A DNA stretch of 50,906 nucleotides from Cognatishimia sp. MH4019 (GCF_020177595.1 NZ_JAHTBL010000014.1:1-50906); one strand, 5' to 3'. Shown: positions 25,512 to 34,835, counted from the stretch's first letter. The notes: generated from the letters alone by a model not told the origin. Translations and numbers: made by a program.

Positions 25512-25732
25512 CTGATTTCACAACAGACGCCCCGGTGACCCGCGTCAAACACGCGCCGCCGAAACGGGAGTTCTATGCCTATTTCGTCATCATTTTCTTG
25601 GCCGCATTGCCCCTGTCATTCCTGACCTGGGCGTTGGCGTTTGGCCGCCAGATGCAGCTTCCCGAAAAAGGGCCGATTGCCCGCGCCTGGTCTCAGGCTC
25701 GGATCATCACGCCCATGATCTTTGCCGCCTGA
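25508..25732 (+). CDS. pufQ: PufQ, bacteriochlorophyll biosynthesis-associated protein
   Basis: Membrane protein of 74 aa with one strong hydrophobic segment ([20 protein letters not shown]). PufQ is thought to stimulate bacteriochlorophyll formation or carry tetrapyrroles. It is recognised by position between bchZ and pufB and by the N-terminal [13 protein letters not shown]. The start overlaps the bchZ stop (ATGA). Confidence 0.93.
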   Translation: MTDFTTDAPVTRVKHAPPKREFYAYFVIIFLAALPLSFLTWALAFGRQMQLPEKGPIARAWSQARIITPMIFAA

Positions 25733-25752
25733 TGAGGGTGGCACACGATATT

Positions 25753-25826
25753 CGCTCATCCCCCCCGGATGAGCGGACGACCGCAGGGCAACTGTTCTGC
25801 GGGAACCCGGCCGCGGGGGACGCGGC
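25753..25826 (+). other. Three consecutive hairpins in the pufQ-pufB leader
   Basis: CGCTCATC/GATGAGCG (25753-25775), CCGCAG/CTGCGG (25781-25802) and GCCGCG/CGCGGC (25810-25826), all perfect stems, precede the pufB ribosome site CGGAGG. In Rhodobacter this region is a processing and promoter zone that uncouples pufBA levels from pufQ. Confidence 0.55.
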
Positions 25827-25852
25827 TCAGCATACCGTTCCGGAGGAATACT

Positions 25853-26002
25853 ATGGCTGATAACACTGGTCTGTCTTTTACAGGCCTCACTGACGAGCAA
25901 GCGCAAGAGCTGCACTCGGTGTATATGAGCGGGCTGACTGTCTTCACGGGCATCGCAGTCGTGGCTCATATCCTTGTGCTGCTTTGGCGTCCTTGGTTCT
26001 GA
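25853..26002 (+). CDS. pufB: LH1 antenna beta polypeptide
   Basis: Antenna beta protein of 49 aa. It contains the N-terminal [17 protein letters not shown], one membrane helix, and [12 protein letters not shown], whose His ligates B875 bacteriochlorophyll. The real start is ATG 25853 with GGAGG at 25843-25847; the frame is open upstream only through the hairpin leader. pufA follows after 14 bp. Confidence 0.97.
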   Translation: MADNTGLSFTGLTDEQAQELHSVYMSGLTVFTGIAVVAHILVLLWRPWF

Positions 26003-26016
26003 GGAAGGGTTGAAAC

Positions 26017-26193
26017 ATGAGCAAGTTCTATAAGATCTGGCTGGTCTTCGACCCGCGTCGCGTTTTCGTCGCGCAAGGCGTTTTCCTCTTCTTGCTGGCA
26101 GCAATGATTCACCTCGTTCTGCTCAGCAACCCTAGCTACAACTGGTTCGAGATCGCCGCGGAGAAGTATGGCCGCGTCGAAGCTGCGGAATAA
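26017..26193 (+). CDS. pufA: LH1 antenna alpha polypeptide
   Basis: Antenna alpha protein of 58 aa: [20 protein letters not shown], then one membrane helix with the ligand His in [11 protein letters not shown], and NPSYNWFE after the helix. GAGGAAGG precedes the ATG. It is the only LH alpha gene in the window, so the antenna is LH1 only; no pucBA was found. Confidence 0.97.
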   Translation: MSKFYKIWLVFDPRRVFVAQGVFLFLLAAMIHLVLLSNPSYNWFEIAAEKYGRVEAAE

Positions 26194-26207
26194 CCAGAGA
26201 AGCTCTC

Positions 26208-26237
26208 GTTGCGGGCGGTTCTCTTTCCGCCCGCAAC
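26208..26237 (+). other. pufA-pufL intercistronic hairpin
   Basis: Perfect 11-bp stem GTTGCGGGCGG/CCGCCCGCAAC with an 8-nt loop, 14 bp after pufA. In Rhodobacter a hairpin here protects the pufBA mRNA segment from 3' decay, giving excess LH1 over reaction centre. There is no T-tract, so it is not a classical terminator. Confidence 0.8.
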
Positions 26238-26299
26238 AAACCGAACATTAAGCAGACGGCTGGCGCTTTTCGCGCAAGCGTCAGACATGGAGACTGAAG

Positions 26300-27130
26300 A
26301 TGGCACTGCTCAGCTTCGAGAGAAAATATCGCGTCCGCGGAGGGACGCTGATCGGTGGCGATCTGTTCGACTTCTGGGTAGGCCCGTTTTACGTGGGCTT
26401 CTTCGGCGTCATGACATTCTTTTTCGCCGCCTTGGGAACGATCCTCATCTTTTATGGTGCAGCGGTCGGCCCGACATGGAACCCCTGGCTGATCTCTATT
26501 GATCCGCCGCCCCTAGAATATGGCCTTGCCGCCGCGCCCTTGCTTGAGGGTGGGCTTTGGCAGCTGATCACGATTTGCGCCCATGGTGCGTTCATCGGTT
26601 GGATGCTGCGCGAGGTCGAGATCTGCAAGAAGCTGGGTATGGGCTATCACGTGCCCTTCGCCTTTGGCGTTGCGATCTTTGCGTATACGACGCTTGTTGT
26701 CATTCGTCCGGTGCTGATGGGGGCTTGGGGCCACGCCTTCCCTTATGGCATCTGGAGCCACCTCGATTGGGTCAACAATGTCGGCTACGCCTACGGCAAC
26801 TTCCACTACAATCCCGCGCATATGATCGCGATCACCTTCTTCTTCACCAACTGTCTGGCGCTTGCGCTGCACGGCTCTCTGGTGTTGTCGGCGGTGAACC
26901 CGGCCAAAGGCACCGAGATGAAGACGCCCGATCACGAGGACACCTATTTCCGCGATCTGATCGGCTATTCGGTTGGCCCGTTGGGCATCCACCGTCTGGG
27001 TCTGTTCCTGGCGCTGAGCGCAGGTTTCTGGAGCGCGATCTGTATCGTGATCTCTGGCACCATCTGGTTCGAAGAGTGGATCATCTGGTGGGATTGGTAT
27101 CTCGAACTGCCCTTCTGGGCTGACCTTTAA
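26300..27130 (+). CDS. pufL: Photosynthetic reaction centre L subunit
   Basis: Five-helix reaction centre subunit of 276 aa. It carries [20 protein letters not shown], with His ligands for the special-pair region, and His residues for the non-haem iron in LALHGSLV and LGIHRLGL. The N-terminus [20 protein letters not shown] is standard. ATG 26300 follows GGAGACTGAAG. pufM starts 13 bp after the stop. Confidence 0.98.
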   Translation: MALLSFERKYRVRGGTLIGGDLFDFWVGPFYVGFFGVMTFFFAALGTILIFYGAAVGPTWNPWLISIDPPPLEYGLAAAPLLEGGLWQLITICAHGAFIGWMLREVEICKKLGMGYHVPFAFGVAIFAYTTLVVIRPVLMGAWGHAFPYGIWSHLDWVNNVGYAYGNFHYNPAHMIAITFFFTNCLALALHGSLVLSAVNPAKGTEMKTPDHEDTYFRDLIGYSVGPLGIHRLGLFLALSAGFWSAICIVISGTIWFEEWIIWWDWYLELPFWADL

Positions 27131-27143
27131 GGAGGGTTGAGCA

Positions 27144-28070
27144 ATGGCTGAATATCAGAACATTTTCACCCAAGTGCAGGTTCAGGGTCCGCCCGAATAC
27201 GGCATGGACAATGAAAACAACCTTGCCGAAGGCCGCGTGGGCCGCCCCGGGTTCTCGACATTCGTCGGTATCTTCGGGAACGCCCAGCTGGGTCCGATCT
27301 ATCTGGGCCCCTACGGTCTTGTGTCGATCGTCACGGGGATCTTGTGGTTCAATATTGTCGGCTTCAACATGCTGGCACAGTCGGACTGGAACCTCGCCAT
27401 CATGGCGCGTGACCTCTTCTACCTCGCGCTAGAGCCGCCTGGTCCGGAATACGGCCTGTCGATCCCGCCGCTGCAAGAGGGGGGCTGGTTCCTGATCGCC
27501 TCGTTCTTCCTGCTGATTTCGGTGTGTTCCTGGTGGATCCGCACCTATCAGCGGGCCGATCAACTGGGGATGGGCAAGCATGTGGCCTGGGCCTTTGCCT
27601 CTGCCATCTGGTTGTTCCTTGTGCTGGGTCTCTTCCGTCCGATCCTGATGGGGTCGTGGTCTGAGGCTGTGCCTTACGGCATCTTCCCGCATCTGGATTG
27701 GACGAACCTCTTCTCCATCACCTACGGCAACCTTTTCTATAACCCGTTCCACGCGCTTTCGATCGTGTTCCTTTATGGCTCAGCCCTGCTGTTTGCCATG
27801 CACGGGGCAACGATCCTGGCCGTGACCCGCTTCGGCGGTGACCGCGAGATCGAACAGATCGTCGACCGCGGTACGGCATCCGAACGCGCCGCTTTGTTCT
27901 GGCGCTGGACGATGGGCTTTAACGCCACGATGGAAGGTATCCACCGCTGGGCCTGGTGGTTCGCGGTTCTGACCACGCTGACAGGCGGTATCGGTATCCT
28001 GATCACAGGCACAGTTGTCGACAACTGGTTCGTCTGGGCGCAGGAGCACGGCTACGCACCGCTCGATTAA
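27144..28070 (+). CDS. pufM: Photosynthetic reaction centre M subunit
   Basis: Reaction centre subunit of 308 aa, partner of PufL. It has the N-terminal [20 protein letters not shown], special-pair and iron ligand His residues in [20 protein letters not shown] and HGATILAV, and [10 protein letters not shown] near helix E. The length, without a long C-terminal extension, fits a reaction centre lacking a bound tetrahaem subunit. pufX follows after 11 bp. Confidence 0.98.
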   Translation: MAEYQNIFTQVQVQGPPEYGMDNENNLAEGRVGRPGFSTFVGIFGNAQLGPIYLGPYGLVSIVTGILWFNIVGFNMLAQSDWNLAIMARDLFYLALEPPGPEYGLSIPPLQEGGWFLIASFFLLISVCSWWIRTYQRADQLGMGKHVAWAFASAIWLFLVLGLFRPILMGSWSEAVPYGIFPHLDWTNLFSITYGNLFYNPFHALSIVFLYGSALLFAMHGATILAVTRFGGDREIEQIVDRGTASERAALFWRWTMGFNATMEGIHRWAWWFAVLTTLTGGIGILITGTVVDNWFVWAQEHGYAPLD

Positions 28071-28081
28071 GGAGATTACGA

Positions 28082-28333
28082 ATGTCTGACTCTGATATGG
28101 AATACGATCTTCTGGGAGGCTCACGGGCCAACCGCCAGCGGACGGCCATCCTTGGCCTGATGATGAAAGGCGCATTTTACGGCATGGCCGTGTTTGCCGG
28201 CCTCATCGCGTTCATCTGGATCTTCATTGGGATCGGGGCTTTGCTGCCGCCGGAATCCAAAGAAGCGCTGGATCCGACGCCTGCCTCGTTCGACATTCAG
28301 CTTCCCGCTGAACGCACGAGCTACGACATTTGA
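28082..28333 (+). CDS. pufX: PufX core-complex organising protein
   Basis: Single-helix membrane protein of 83 aa directly after pufM. The helix contains LMMKGAFYGMAVFAG with a GxxxG element, matching the MMKGA...G region of Rhodobacter PufX. PufX opens the LH1 ring and allows quinone exchange. Overall similarity is low, as is usual for this family, so the call rests on position, length, topology and that motif. The gene takes the place where many Roseobacters carry pufC. Confidence 0.85.
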   Translation: MSDSDMEYDLLGGSRANRQRTAILGLMMKGAFYGMAVFAGLIAFIWIFIGIGALLPPESKEALDPTPASFDIQLPAERTSYDI

Positions 28334-28340
28334 GTGCGGC

Positions 28341-28449
28341 GCTTTCCATCTTGGAAAGCTCCGTCCTCAAAACCGGTTCAGCCCCTTTTGGCGAGGGGCT
28401 GATCCTCGGGGTCTCCACACCCCGGTTCCCTTCCTGTTGGCTACAGGAA
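28341..28449 (+). other. Four consecutive stem-loops after pufX
   Basis: Perfect stems: GCTTTCC/GGAAAGC (28341-28359), TCAGCCCCT/AGGGGCTGA (28378-28402), CGGGGT/ACCCCG (28407-28424) and TTCCTGT/ACAGGAA (28431-28449). A fifth, terminator-type hairpin follows. The array may block 3' exonucleases or act as a structured 3' UTR of the puf mRNA. Confidence 0.6.
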
Positions 28450-28452
28450 ACT

Positions 28453-28488
28453 GCGCCGCGGGGGGTTCGCCCTTCGCGGTGCTTTTTT
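28453..28488 (+). terminator. Intrinsic terminator of the puf operon
   Basis: Stem GCGCCGCG/CGCGGTGC (one G-T pair) with inner GGG/CCC pairing, followed by six T residues. It separates pufX from dxs. Confidence 0.82.
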
Positions 28489-28525
28489 ATTCAAGCGCCC
28501 ACACACCCACGCCCGGGAGGCTGCC

Positions 28526-30454
28526 ATGACCAAGCGACCCAACACCCCGACCCTTGACCGCGTTCACACGCCCGATGATCTGCGGGCGATGGATGATCGA
28601 AGTCTGGGCCTTGTTGCGGACGAGCTGCGCGCCGAGGTGATCTCGGCCGTGTCGGAAACCGGCGGGCATCTGGGATCATCGCTGGGCGTGGTCGAGCTCA
28701 GCGTCGCGCTGCATGCGGTCTTCAACACGCCCTTTGACAAGGTCGTCTGGGATGTCGGCCATCAATGCTATCCGCATAAGATCCTCACTGCGCGCCGCGA
28801 CCGTATCCGTACCTTGCGCCAGGAGGGGGGGCTTTCGGGTTTCACCAAACGCTCGGAAAGCCCGTATGATCCGTTCGGGGCGGCGCATAGCTCTACCTCA
28901 ATTTCTGCTGCTTTGGGCTTCACCATGGGCCGCGATTTGGGCCAGCCAACGGGCGATGCGATTGCGGTGATCGGTGACGGCTCGATCAGCGCGGGCATGG
29001 CCTATGAAGCGATGAACAACGCAGGTTCCGAGGGCAAACGCCTGTTCGTGATCCTCAACGATAACGAGATGAGCATTGCCCCGCCTGTCGGCGCAATGTC
29101 GTCCTATTTGTCGGGGCTTTATGCGGGCAACACGCCTTTTGCCGCGCTCAACGATCTGGCGGAAGGATTCGAATCCGCGCTGCCCGGCCCGCTGCGCGAT
29201 GGCGCACGGCGCGCGCGTCAGCTTGTGACAGGCACCCCCGGCACCGGCGGCACGTTGTTTGAAGAGCTGGGCTTTTCCTATATCGGCCCGATTGATGGCC
29301 ATGACATGAATCAGCTTTTGCCCGTCCTGCGCGCCGCACGGTCGCGTGCAACCGGCCCGGTTTTGATCCATTGCTGCACGGTCAAAGGCAAAGGCTACGC
29401 GCCTGCGGAAGGCTCGGCGGACAAGTATCACGGCGTGTCGAAATTCGATGTTGCCACGGGCGCGCAGAGCAAAGCGAAGTCTAACGCGCCAAGCTATACG
29501 TCGGTCTTTGGGTCTACCCTGTGCAATCTGGCAGAGGCCGATCCGAAGATCGTTGCCGTCACTGCGGCAATGCCCTCCGGCACCGGGCTGGACAAGATGC
29601 AGATGCGCTTTCCCAAACGCGTTTTCGATGTGGGTATTGCCGAGCAGCATGGCGTGACTTTTGCAGCCGGTATGGCGGCCTCGGGTCTGCGCCCATTCTG
29701 CGCGATCTATTCGACTTTCCTGCAACGCGGTTATGACCAGGTGGTCCATGACGTGGCCTTGCAAAAGCTGCCCGTGCGCTTTGCCATTGACCGCGCCGGG
29801 CTGGTTGGCGCCGATGGCGCGACCCATGCGGGGTCCTTCGATATCGGCTATATGGTGGCGCTGCCCAACATGACGGTGATGGCCGCCGCAGACGAGGCCG
29901 AACTGGCGCGCATGGTCGTGACCGCAGCGGAATATGACGATGGCCCGATCGCGTTCCGCTATCCGCGGGGCGAGGGGACAGGCGCCGTGATCGACGAACG
30001 TCCGCAAGCCATCGAGATCGGCAAAGGCCGTCTGGTACGCGAAGGCCATGACGTGGCGATCCTGTCTTTTGGCGCGCATCTGGAGGAATGCCTGCGCGCC
30101 GCCGATGATCTGGCCGCGCGCGGCATCTCGGCCACAGTGGCAGATGCGCGTTTTGCCAAACCGTTGGACCGCCCGTTGATTCATCAGCTGGCGCGCCACC
30201 ACAAAGCGCTGATCACGGTCGAGCAAGGCTCGGTCGGCGGATTTGGGGCGATGGTGCTCCATGATCTGGCCAATCAGGGTGGTCTGGACCGCGGGCTGGC
30301 TGTGCGTACGATGACGTTGCCGGATCGCTTCATTGACCACGCGTCGCCATCGGCGATGTATGAAGATGCCGGGCTGACGCGCGTCGACATCGTTGCAACA
30401 GCGCTGCAAGCGGTCGGCGTCTTCGACCGGCCTGAAGGTATTCCTGCAGAATAA
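28526..30454 (+). CDS. dxs: 1-deoxy-D-xylulose-5-phosphate synthase
   Basis: TPP-dependent enzyme of 642 aa for the first step of the MEP isoprenoid pathway. The TPP motif [35 protein letters not shown], the transketolase block [20 protein letters not shown] and [14 protein letters not shown] are all present. ATG 28526 follows GGGAGG. It is separated from puf by a terminator and so probably has its own promoter. It raises IPP/DMAPP supply for carotenoids and the bacteriochlorophyll tail; a housekeeping copy is likely on the chromosome. Confidence 0.97.
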   Translation: MTKRPNTPTLDRVHTPDDLRAMDDRSLGLVADELRAEVISAVSETGGHLGSSLGVVELSVALHAVFNTPFDKVVWDVGHQCYPHKILTARRDRIRTLRQEGGLSGFTKRSESPYDPFGAAHSSTSISAALGFTMGRDLGQPTGDAIAVIGDGSISAGMAYEAMNNAGSEGKRLFVILNDNEMSIAPPVGAMSSYLSGLYAGNTPFAALNDLAEGFESALPGPLRDGARRARQLVTGTPGTGGTLFEELGFSYIGPIDGHDMNQLLPVLRAARSRATGPVLIHCCTVKGKGYAPAEGSADKYHGVSKFDVATGAQSKAKSNAPSYTSVFGSTLCNLAEADPKIVAVTAAMPSGTGLDKMQMRFPKRVFDVGIAEQHGVTFAAGMAASGLRPFCAIYSTFLQRGYDQVVHDVALQKLPVRFAIDRAGLVGADGATHAGSFDIGYMVALPNMTVMAAADEAELARMVVTAAEYDDGPIAFRYPRGEGTGAVIDERPQAIEIGKGRLVREGHDVAILSFGAHLEECLRAADDLAARGISATVADARFAKPLDRPLIHQLARHHKALITVEQGSVGGFGAMVLHDLANQGGLDRGLAVRTMTLPDRFIDHASPSAMYEDAGLTRVDIVATALQAVGVFDRPEGIPAE

Positions 30455-30473
30455 AACTCTTCAGAAGAGTTTT
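30453..30473. terminator. Bidirectional terminator between dxs and the lipoprotein gene
   Basis: AAAACTCTT-cag-AAGAGTTTT, a perfect 9-bp stem with A and T runs on both sides. It overlaps the dxs stop and serves both convergent genes. Confidence 0.85.
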
Positions 30474-30479
30474 GGTGCG

Positions 30480-30818
30480 CTACCTGACGCGCCGCTCTGA
30501 AATGCTGAGGATCACCCAATGGGTGGCGTTGGCGACGACGCGCGCACCTTGTTTACGACGATCCTCCATCGCGCCTTTTTCATGTTTGGGACAGGCGATG
30601 AGGCGGCGGCCGTCTTCTTCCAGCGCTGCAGTCGCTGTGCTGTCACCCAGAAGCTGGCAGACGTCATCGGGATTGGGGAATGCGCGCACAGGCATCAGCC
30701 CCGAGATTTCCGGCGAGGTATACTCGAAAATTGTGGGTTCCTCGGGCGCGACAGACTGACAAGCGGATAGGGTGACGGTGGCTCCTGCCAAGGCCAACCA
30801 AAGAGGGATACGGGTCAT
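30480..30818 (-). CDS. Small predicted lipoprotein, unknown function
   Basis: Protein of 112 aa with a lipoprotein signal peptide: MTRIPLWLALAGATVTLSAC, with lipobox LSAC and Cys at residue 20. The mature part is hydrophilic and contains two more cysteines (DDVCQLLGD and RLIACPKH). ATG 30818 has AAAGG 6 bases upstream; an ATG at 30824 abuts the same site too closely. It lies between dxs and idi on the idi strand. I do not recognise a family. Confidence 0.7.
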   Translation of the reverse strand: MTRIPLWLALAGATVTLSACQSVAPEEPTIFEYTSPEISGLMPVRAFPNPDDVCQLLGDSTATAALEEDGRRLIACPKHEKGAMEDRRKQGARVVANATHWVILSISERRVR

Positions 30819-30930
30819 GATCATCCTTTCAAACCAATCGAAATCGCCTTTGGGGTGACTATGGCGACAGTAGGTCAAGCTTGTCCAGCCGATCTCTGAT
30901 CAGGTCAAGGAATGTGGTCTTGGGGAAGGG

Positions 30931-31464
30931 CTACTCGCCCACCGGCGAGGTCATGAAAATCCGCTCGCGATACTCGTTCAGATAAATTTTCAGCCAGGCG
31001 GTATAGCGGTCGGGATGGCGGTTCACCTGAGCCGTCAGCGCGTGCAGATCGACCCAATCGACGGCCATGACCTCCTCTGGATTGGGGGTGAATTGCATGC
31101 CATCCGGGGCGTCAGCGGTGAAAATGTCGACGATCTCATGCTCGATCATCCCGCCGCCCACATCGGCGCGGTATTCGACCGTGTCGCGCATCGCGGGGTA
31201 AAGCCCCGTGATCCCCAGTTCTTCGCGCAGCCGGCGCATGGCGCAATCGGCGGGGTCTTCGCCCCAATGAGGATGCGTGCAGCAGGTGTTCGCCCACAGA
31301 CCCGGCGTGTGATATTTGCACATTGCGCGTTGCTGGATCAGCACCCGGCCACGGTTCATCACAAAGACCGACACCGCTTTGTGCTTGAGGCCTTTGCGGT
31401 GCACCTCCAGCTTTTCGACCGGCGTCAGAACACCGTCGAGCCAGGTGGGGATCATGTCGGTCAT
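30931..31464 (-). CDS. idi: Isopentenyl-diphosphate delta-isomerase, type I
   Basis: Nudix-fold isomerase of 177 aa that interconverts IPP and DMAPP. It shows the active-site Cys region NTCCTHPHWGEDP, RLREELGI and the Glu segment in HEIVDIF. The start overlaps the bchP stop by 4 bp (ATGA), making it the last gene of bchG-bch2-bchP-idi. This corresponds to orf176 of the Rhodobacter capsulatus cluster. Confidence 0.95.
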   Translation of the reverse strand: MTDMIPTWLDGVLTPVEKLEVHRKGLKHKAVSVFVMNRGRVLIQQRAMCKYHTPGLWANTCCTHPHWGEDPADCAMRRLREELGITGLYPAMRDTVEYRADVGGGMIEHEIVDIFTADAPDGMQFTPNPEEVMAVDWVDLHALTAQVNRHPDRYTAWLKIYLNEYRERIFMTSPVGE

Positions 31465-32648
31465 GTGCGTAACGGGGACACGAGCCCCGTGAGATGGGCG
31501 AGGTTCTTGATGCCGATTTTCAAGTGGGCCATGGGACGCGCTTTAACGAGTTTCTTGTTCATATACGCTTCAAACGTGAGGCGCTGCACGTCGACATCAT
31601 GACACAGGGAGACGAAGCGTTCGCGCCTGTCGTCCGAGCGGTAATAGGCGTCCTGCATGGCACCCAGAACCTTAAAGACGGTCTTGTGCTCTTTCATGAA
31701 CAGCTTGCGCGCGATCTGCAGGTCTTTGGCTTTGCCGGACCGCAGGCAGGCTTGCGCTGCTGTGGCGGCCACCCGGCCCCCCGCCATCGCATAATAGATG
31801 CCTTCGCCCGAGGAAGGGGCGACGACGCCGGCGGCATCGCCTGCAAGGACGACGTCGGTGCCGTTGTCCCACTTGTCCAGCGGTTTCAGTGGGATCGGCG
31901 CGCCTTCCTTGCGGATCGTTTCGCAGTCGCTCAGACCAGAGTTTGCACGCAGATCAGCCGTGGCCTTCTTAAGGTCCACACCATCCAACCCGGTGCCCAT
32001 CCCGACACTGGCCGAGGTGCCGTGAGGAAAGACCCAGCCGTAGAAATCAGGCGAAATCGCGCCGTCATAGATCACGTCGCAGCGCTTGGGATTATAGCTG
32101 GCGGTCGGCTCGGGCGCTTTGATGATCTCGTGATAGGCGATCACATAAGGGATCGTGTCGCCGCCGGGCACTTCGGCCCGCGCCACATCAGAGCGGGCCC
32201 CATCCGCCCCGATAATCAGCTTGGTCTTGAGCGCCACCTCTTCACGCGTGGCTTTGTCGCGATAAACGACATGGGTGCCGTTGGGGCCACGCATGATGCG
32301 AATGAAAGTGCCTGTGTGGCGGTCGGCGCCAGCATCGACAGCGCGGGTGCGCAGATATTCGTCAAAATGCTCGCGGTCGACCATGCCGACATAGCCGTTC
32401 TCTATCGGGATATCGACCTGGCGTTGGGTCGGCGAAATCATCCGCGCGGTGTTGATCTTTGCCACGATCTGACTGTCGGGGATATTGAAATCCGTGATCA
32501 GTCGGGGTGGGACGGCACCGCCGCACGGCTTGATCCGTCCGGCGCGATCGAGCATGGCAACCTTATGGCCCGCATCCGCGAGATCCTGTGCAGCAGTTGC
32601 GCCCGAGGGGCCTCCACCAACGACGACAACGTCATAGATCATAGTCAT
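31461..32648 (-). CDS. bchP: Geranylgeranyl diphosphate / bacteriochlorophyllide reductase
   Basis: FAD-containing reductase of 395 aa that hydrogenates the geranylgeranyl tail to phytyl. The dinucleotide motif VVVGGGPSGATAAQDLADAG follows the start, then KPCGGAVPPRLI and LAGDAAGVVAPSSGEGIYYA. ATG 32648 overlaps the bch2 stop (ATGA); an ATG two codons later is better placed relative to GGGAGA. The far longer upstream open frame is only the shadow of bch2. Confidence 0.95.
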   Translation of the reverse strand: MTMIYDVVVVGGGPSGATAAQDLADAGHKVAMLDRAGRIKPCGGAVPPRLITDFNIPDSQIVAKINTARMISPTQRQVDIPIENGYVGMVDREHFDEYLRTRAVDAGADRHTGTFIRIMRGPNGTHVVYRDKATREEVALKTKLIIGADGARSDVARAEVPGGDTIPYVIAYHEIIKAPEPTASYNPKRCDVIYDGAISPDFYGWVFPHGTSASVGMGTGLDGVDLKKATADLRANSGLSDCETIRKEGAPIPLKPLDKWDNGTDVVLAGDAAGVVAPSSGEGIYYAMAGGRVAATAAQACLRSGKAKDLQIARKLFMKEHKTVFKVLGAMQDAYYRSDDRRERFVSLCHDVDVQRLTFEAYMNKKLVKARPMAHLKIGIKNLAHLTGLVSPLRT

Positions 32649-33931
32649 TCTCCCGGAACCAAGGCGGCCGTCTCCAAACGGCGGGATTTCATGATGCGTG
32701 CGGCCAGCGCCGCTGAGGCGACGAAAAGCAGCGCCTCGAACAGAAAGACAGAGCCGAAGGCCTGGGCGTCGGTCGGCACCACATGGCGCATGACATCGAC
32801 AGCAGCAGCGCCAGCGGTAACGCCAAAGCCTGCGGCGATGGCTTGTGCGGCACCCCAAAGACCCATCCGTGTGCCTTCACGGGCCTCGCGCCCGTCGCCG
32901 GCCAGATCCATCATCGACCCGATGGCAGCCACCGCGAAGACACCGTTGAAAAAGCCCAACGCGATCACTGCGGGAAGCAGGGGGGCACCCGGGCCCAAAG
33001 GCCCAATAAGAGAGATTATGGTAAGTGTAGCAGCCGAACCCAGGCATCCGAAGATGACCCATTGGCGCAGGCTGCCGAACTTAAACCCCGTGGCTGCAAT
33101 GCCCACGAGCACCATTCCGAGGAATGTGCCGCCGTTTTGTGCGCCGCTCATCGAGGTGGATTGACCGGGCGTGTAGTTGAAGACGAGACCCGCATAAGGC
33201 TCAAGGATCAGCTCTTGCATGAAATAAGCGGTCATCGACAGAAAGACGAAGATTGTGAAGTTGCGCGCGTTGCGTTCGGCCCAGACCTCTTTGAGGCCAT
33301 GCCAGAACAGCGTGTCTTCGCGGGTCGGCTCGGCCTGAATGCGCCGCTCGATCCCCCAGACGGCCAAGGTCGTGAGGGCGACCGCAAGAGCCGCGACGAT
33401 GCTGACGATCTCGAGCAGAAGCTGCGGGGTATAAGGATCAAGCAATGCGCCCACGGTGCCTGCGGTGATCGCAATCCCGGCGATCATCATCAGCCAAGTG
33501 ATCGTTGCGGCCGCCGCCCGGCGATGCGGCGCGGTGGCCGTGGCAAGGAACGCCAGAAGCGAGGTGCCAGAGGCGCCGACGCCCAGCCCGATCAGGATAT
33601 ACGCAAGGATTGACGCCGTTAGACCAAGGGCAAACTGCGTCTCAAGCAGCAAAACGCCATAGGTCGCCAGAACACCCCCCAGCGCCAACACGACCATACC
33701 GCCGATGATCCACATTGTGCGATTGCCGGACGTGTCAGACCGGAACCCCCAATTAGGGCGCGTGATCTGCACACCGTAATGCAGCGCCACCAGCAACCCC
33801 GGCAGGATCGCGGGAAGCGCCAGTTCGACGACCATCAGACGGTTCAACGTCGAGGTCATCAGCACGACAATCGCGCCCAGTGACATTTGCACAAGGCCAA
33901 GGCGGACGATCTGGAGCCAGCTGAGTTTCAT
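32645..33931 (-). CDS. bch2: PucC/BCH2-family MFS transporter-like protein
   Basis: Twelve-helix membrane protein of 428 aa from the PucC/LhaA/Bch2 family, corresponding to orf428 between bchG and bchP in R. capsulatus. It shows LGLVQMSLGAIVVLMTSTLN, RLMVVELALPAILPG and LQELILEPYAG-like elements seen in LhaA and PucC. Family members assist bacteriochlorophyll delivery or antenna assembly; the exact role of this one is not established. It overlaps both neighbours by 4 bp. Confidence 0.92.
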   Translation of the reverse strand: MKLSWLQIVRLGLVQMSLGAIVVLMTSTLNRLMVVELALPAILPGLLVALHYGVQITRPNWGFRSDTSGNRTMWIIGGMVVLALGGVLATYGVLLLETQFALGLTASILAYILIGLGVGASGTSLLAFLATATAPHRRAAAATITWLMMIAGIAITAGTVGALLDPYTPQLLLEIVSIVAALAVALTTLAVWGIERRIQAEPTREDTLFWHGLKEVWAERNARNFTIFVFLSMTAYFMQELILEPYAGLVFNYTPGQSTSMSGAQNGGTFLGMVLVGIAATGFKFGSLRQWVIFGCLGSAATLTIISLIGPLGPGAPLLPAVIALGFFNGVFAVAAIGSMMDLAGDGREAREGTRMGLWGAAQAIAAGFGVTAGAAAVDVMRHVVPTDAQAFGSVFLFEALLFVASAALAARIMKSRRLETAALVPGE

Positions 33932-34833
33932 AGCAGCTCCAATCCGCGCACGGCAAAGGCGGTAACCATCATGCCAGAGACATAAAGCGTGACGCCCGTG
34001 CCGTTATACCAAGGCGCTTTCGCCTTCGGATCGCGCAGCATGATGCGCATCGCGGCAAGCTGGGCCAGCACAAGGGCCAGGACAGCCAGCCCGTGATACG
34101 GGCGGTCCCAAACGGCAAGGCAGCAGATCACGATCACTTGCGGGATCAACATGATGATACAAGCAACCTTCGCGGCCTTTTCCGGGCCAAGCGTGACCGG
34201 AAGGGAGTTCACGCCCATCTGGCGGTCCCCCTCTAACGCTTTGAAATCATTGAGTGTCATAATGCCATGCGCGCCGATTGCGTAAAGCGCGGCCACGATA
34301 ATCACGGGCATCGCTGGCGCACCAGCAGCCAGCACGGCGGCACCTGTGAACCACGGCAGACCCTCGTAACACAGGCCAACCAGACCCGGCCCCCACCAGC
34401 CCGACCGCTTCATGCGGATCGGCTCGGCAGAATAGGCCCAGGCGGCGGCGACACCGACAACGGTCGCACCAAAGCCCCAAGGGCCCAATGTCAGACCCAA
34501 GAGCAGCGACAGAACGGTCATCGCCAGCGCGATATAGAGACCCCAACGACCAGGAATACGGCCCGACGGGATTGGGCGGTCCGGCTCATTGATCGCGTCC
34601 ACATGGCGGTCGCACCAATCATTCGCCGCTTGGCTCATGCCGCAGACCACGGGTCCGGCGAGGATCACACCGATGATCACAACAGGCCACTGCCCCGCTG
34701 GCGACACGCCCGAGGACACGGCCCCACACAGATACGCCCACATTGGCGGAAACCATGTGATCGGCTTGATTAACGTCAGCATTGCGCGGGGGTCCGGCAG
34801 CTGGCGAGGCTGAATGGTGGACGTGACAGTCAT
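33928..34833 (-). CDS. bchG: Bacteriochlorophyll synthase (bacteriochlorophyllide geranylgeranyltransferase)
   Basis: UbiA-type prenyltransferase of 301 aa that esterifies bacteriochlorophyllide a with GGPP. It contains LIKPITWFPPMWAYLCG and the Asp-rich motif NDWCDRHVDAINEPDRPIP. ATG 34833 aligns with known BchG N-termini. A PpsR site begins 3 bp upstream of the start and no Shine-Dalgarno is visible, so the transcript may be nearly leaderless. It is the first gene of bchG-bch2-bchP-idi. Confidence 0.95.
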   Translation of the reverse strand: MTVTSTIQPRQLPDPRAMLTLIKPITWFPPMWAYLCGAVSSGVSPAGQWPVVIIGVILAGPVVCGMSQAANDWCDRHVDAINEPDRPIPSGRIPGRWGLYIALAMTVLSLLLGLTLGPWGFGATVVGVAAAWAYSAEPIRMKRSGWWGPGLVGLCYEGLPWFTGAAVLAAGAPAMPVIIVAALYAIGAHGIMTLNDFKALEGDRQMGVNSLPVTLGPEKAAKVACIIMLIPQVIVICCLAVWDRPYHGLAVLALVLAQLAAMRIMLRDPKAKAPWYNGTGVTLYVSGMMVTAFAVRGLELL

Positions 34834-34835
34834 AC

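Noticed and set aside
28082-28333. The gene after pufM as the start of pufC
   Set aside because: The product is 83 aa with one helix and no CxxCH haem motif.
32649-32858. N-terminal extension of BchP
   Set aside because: Arg/Cys-rich shadow of bch2; the FAD motif begins right after ATG 32648.
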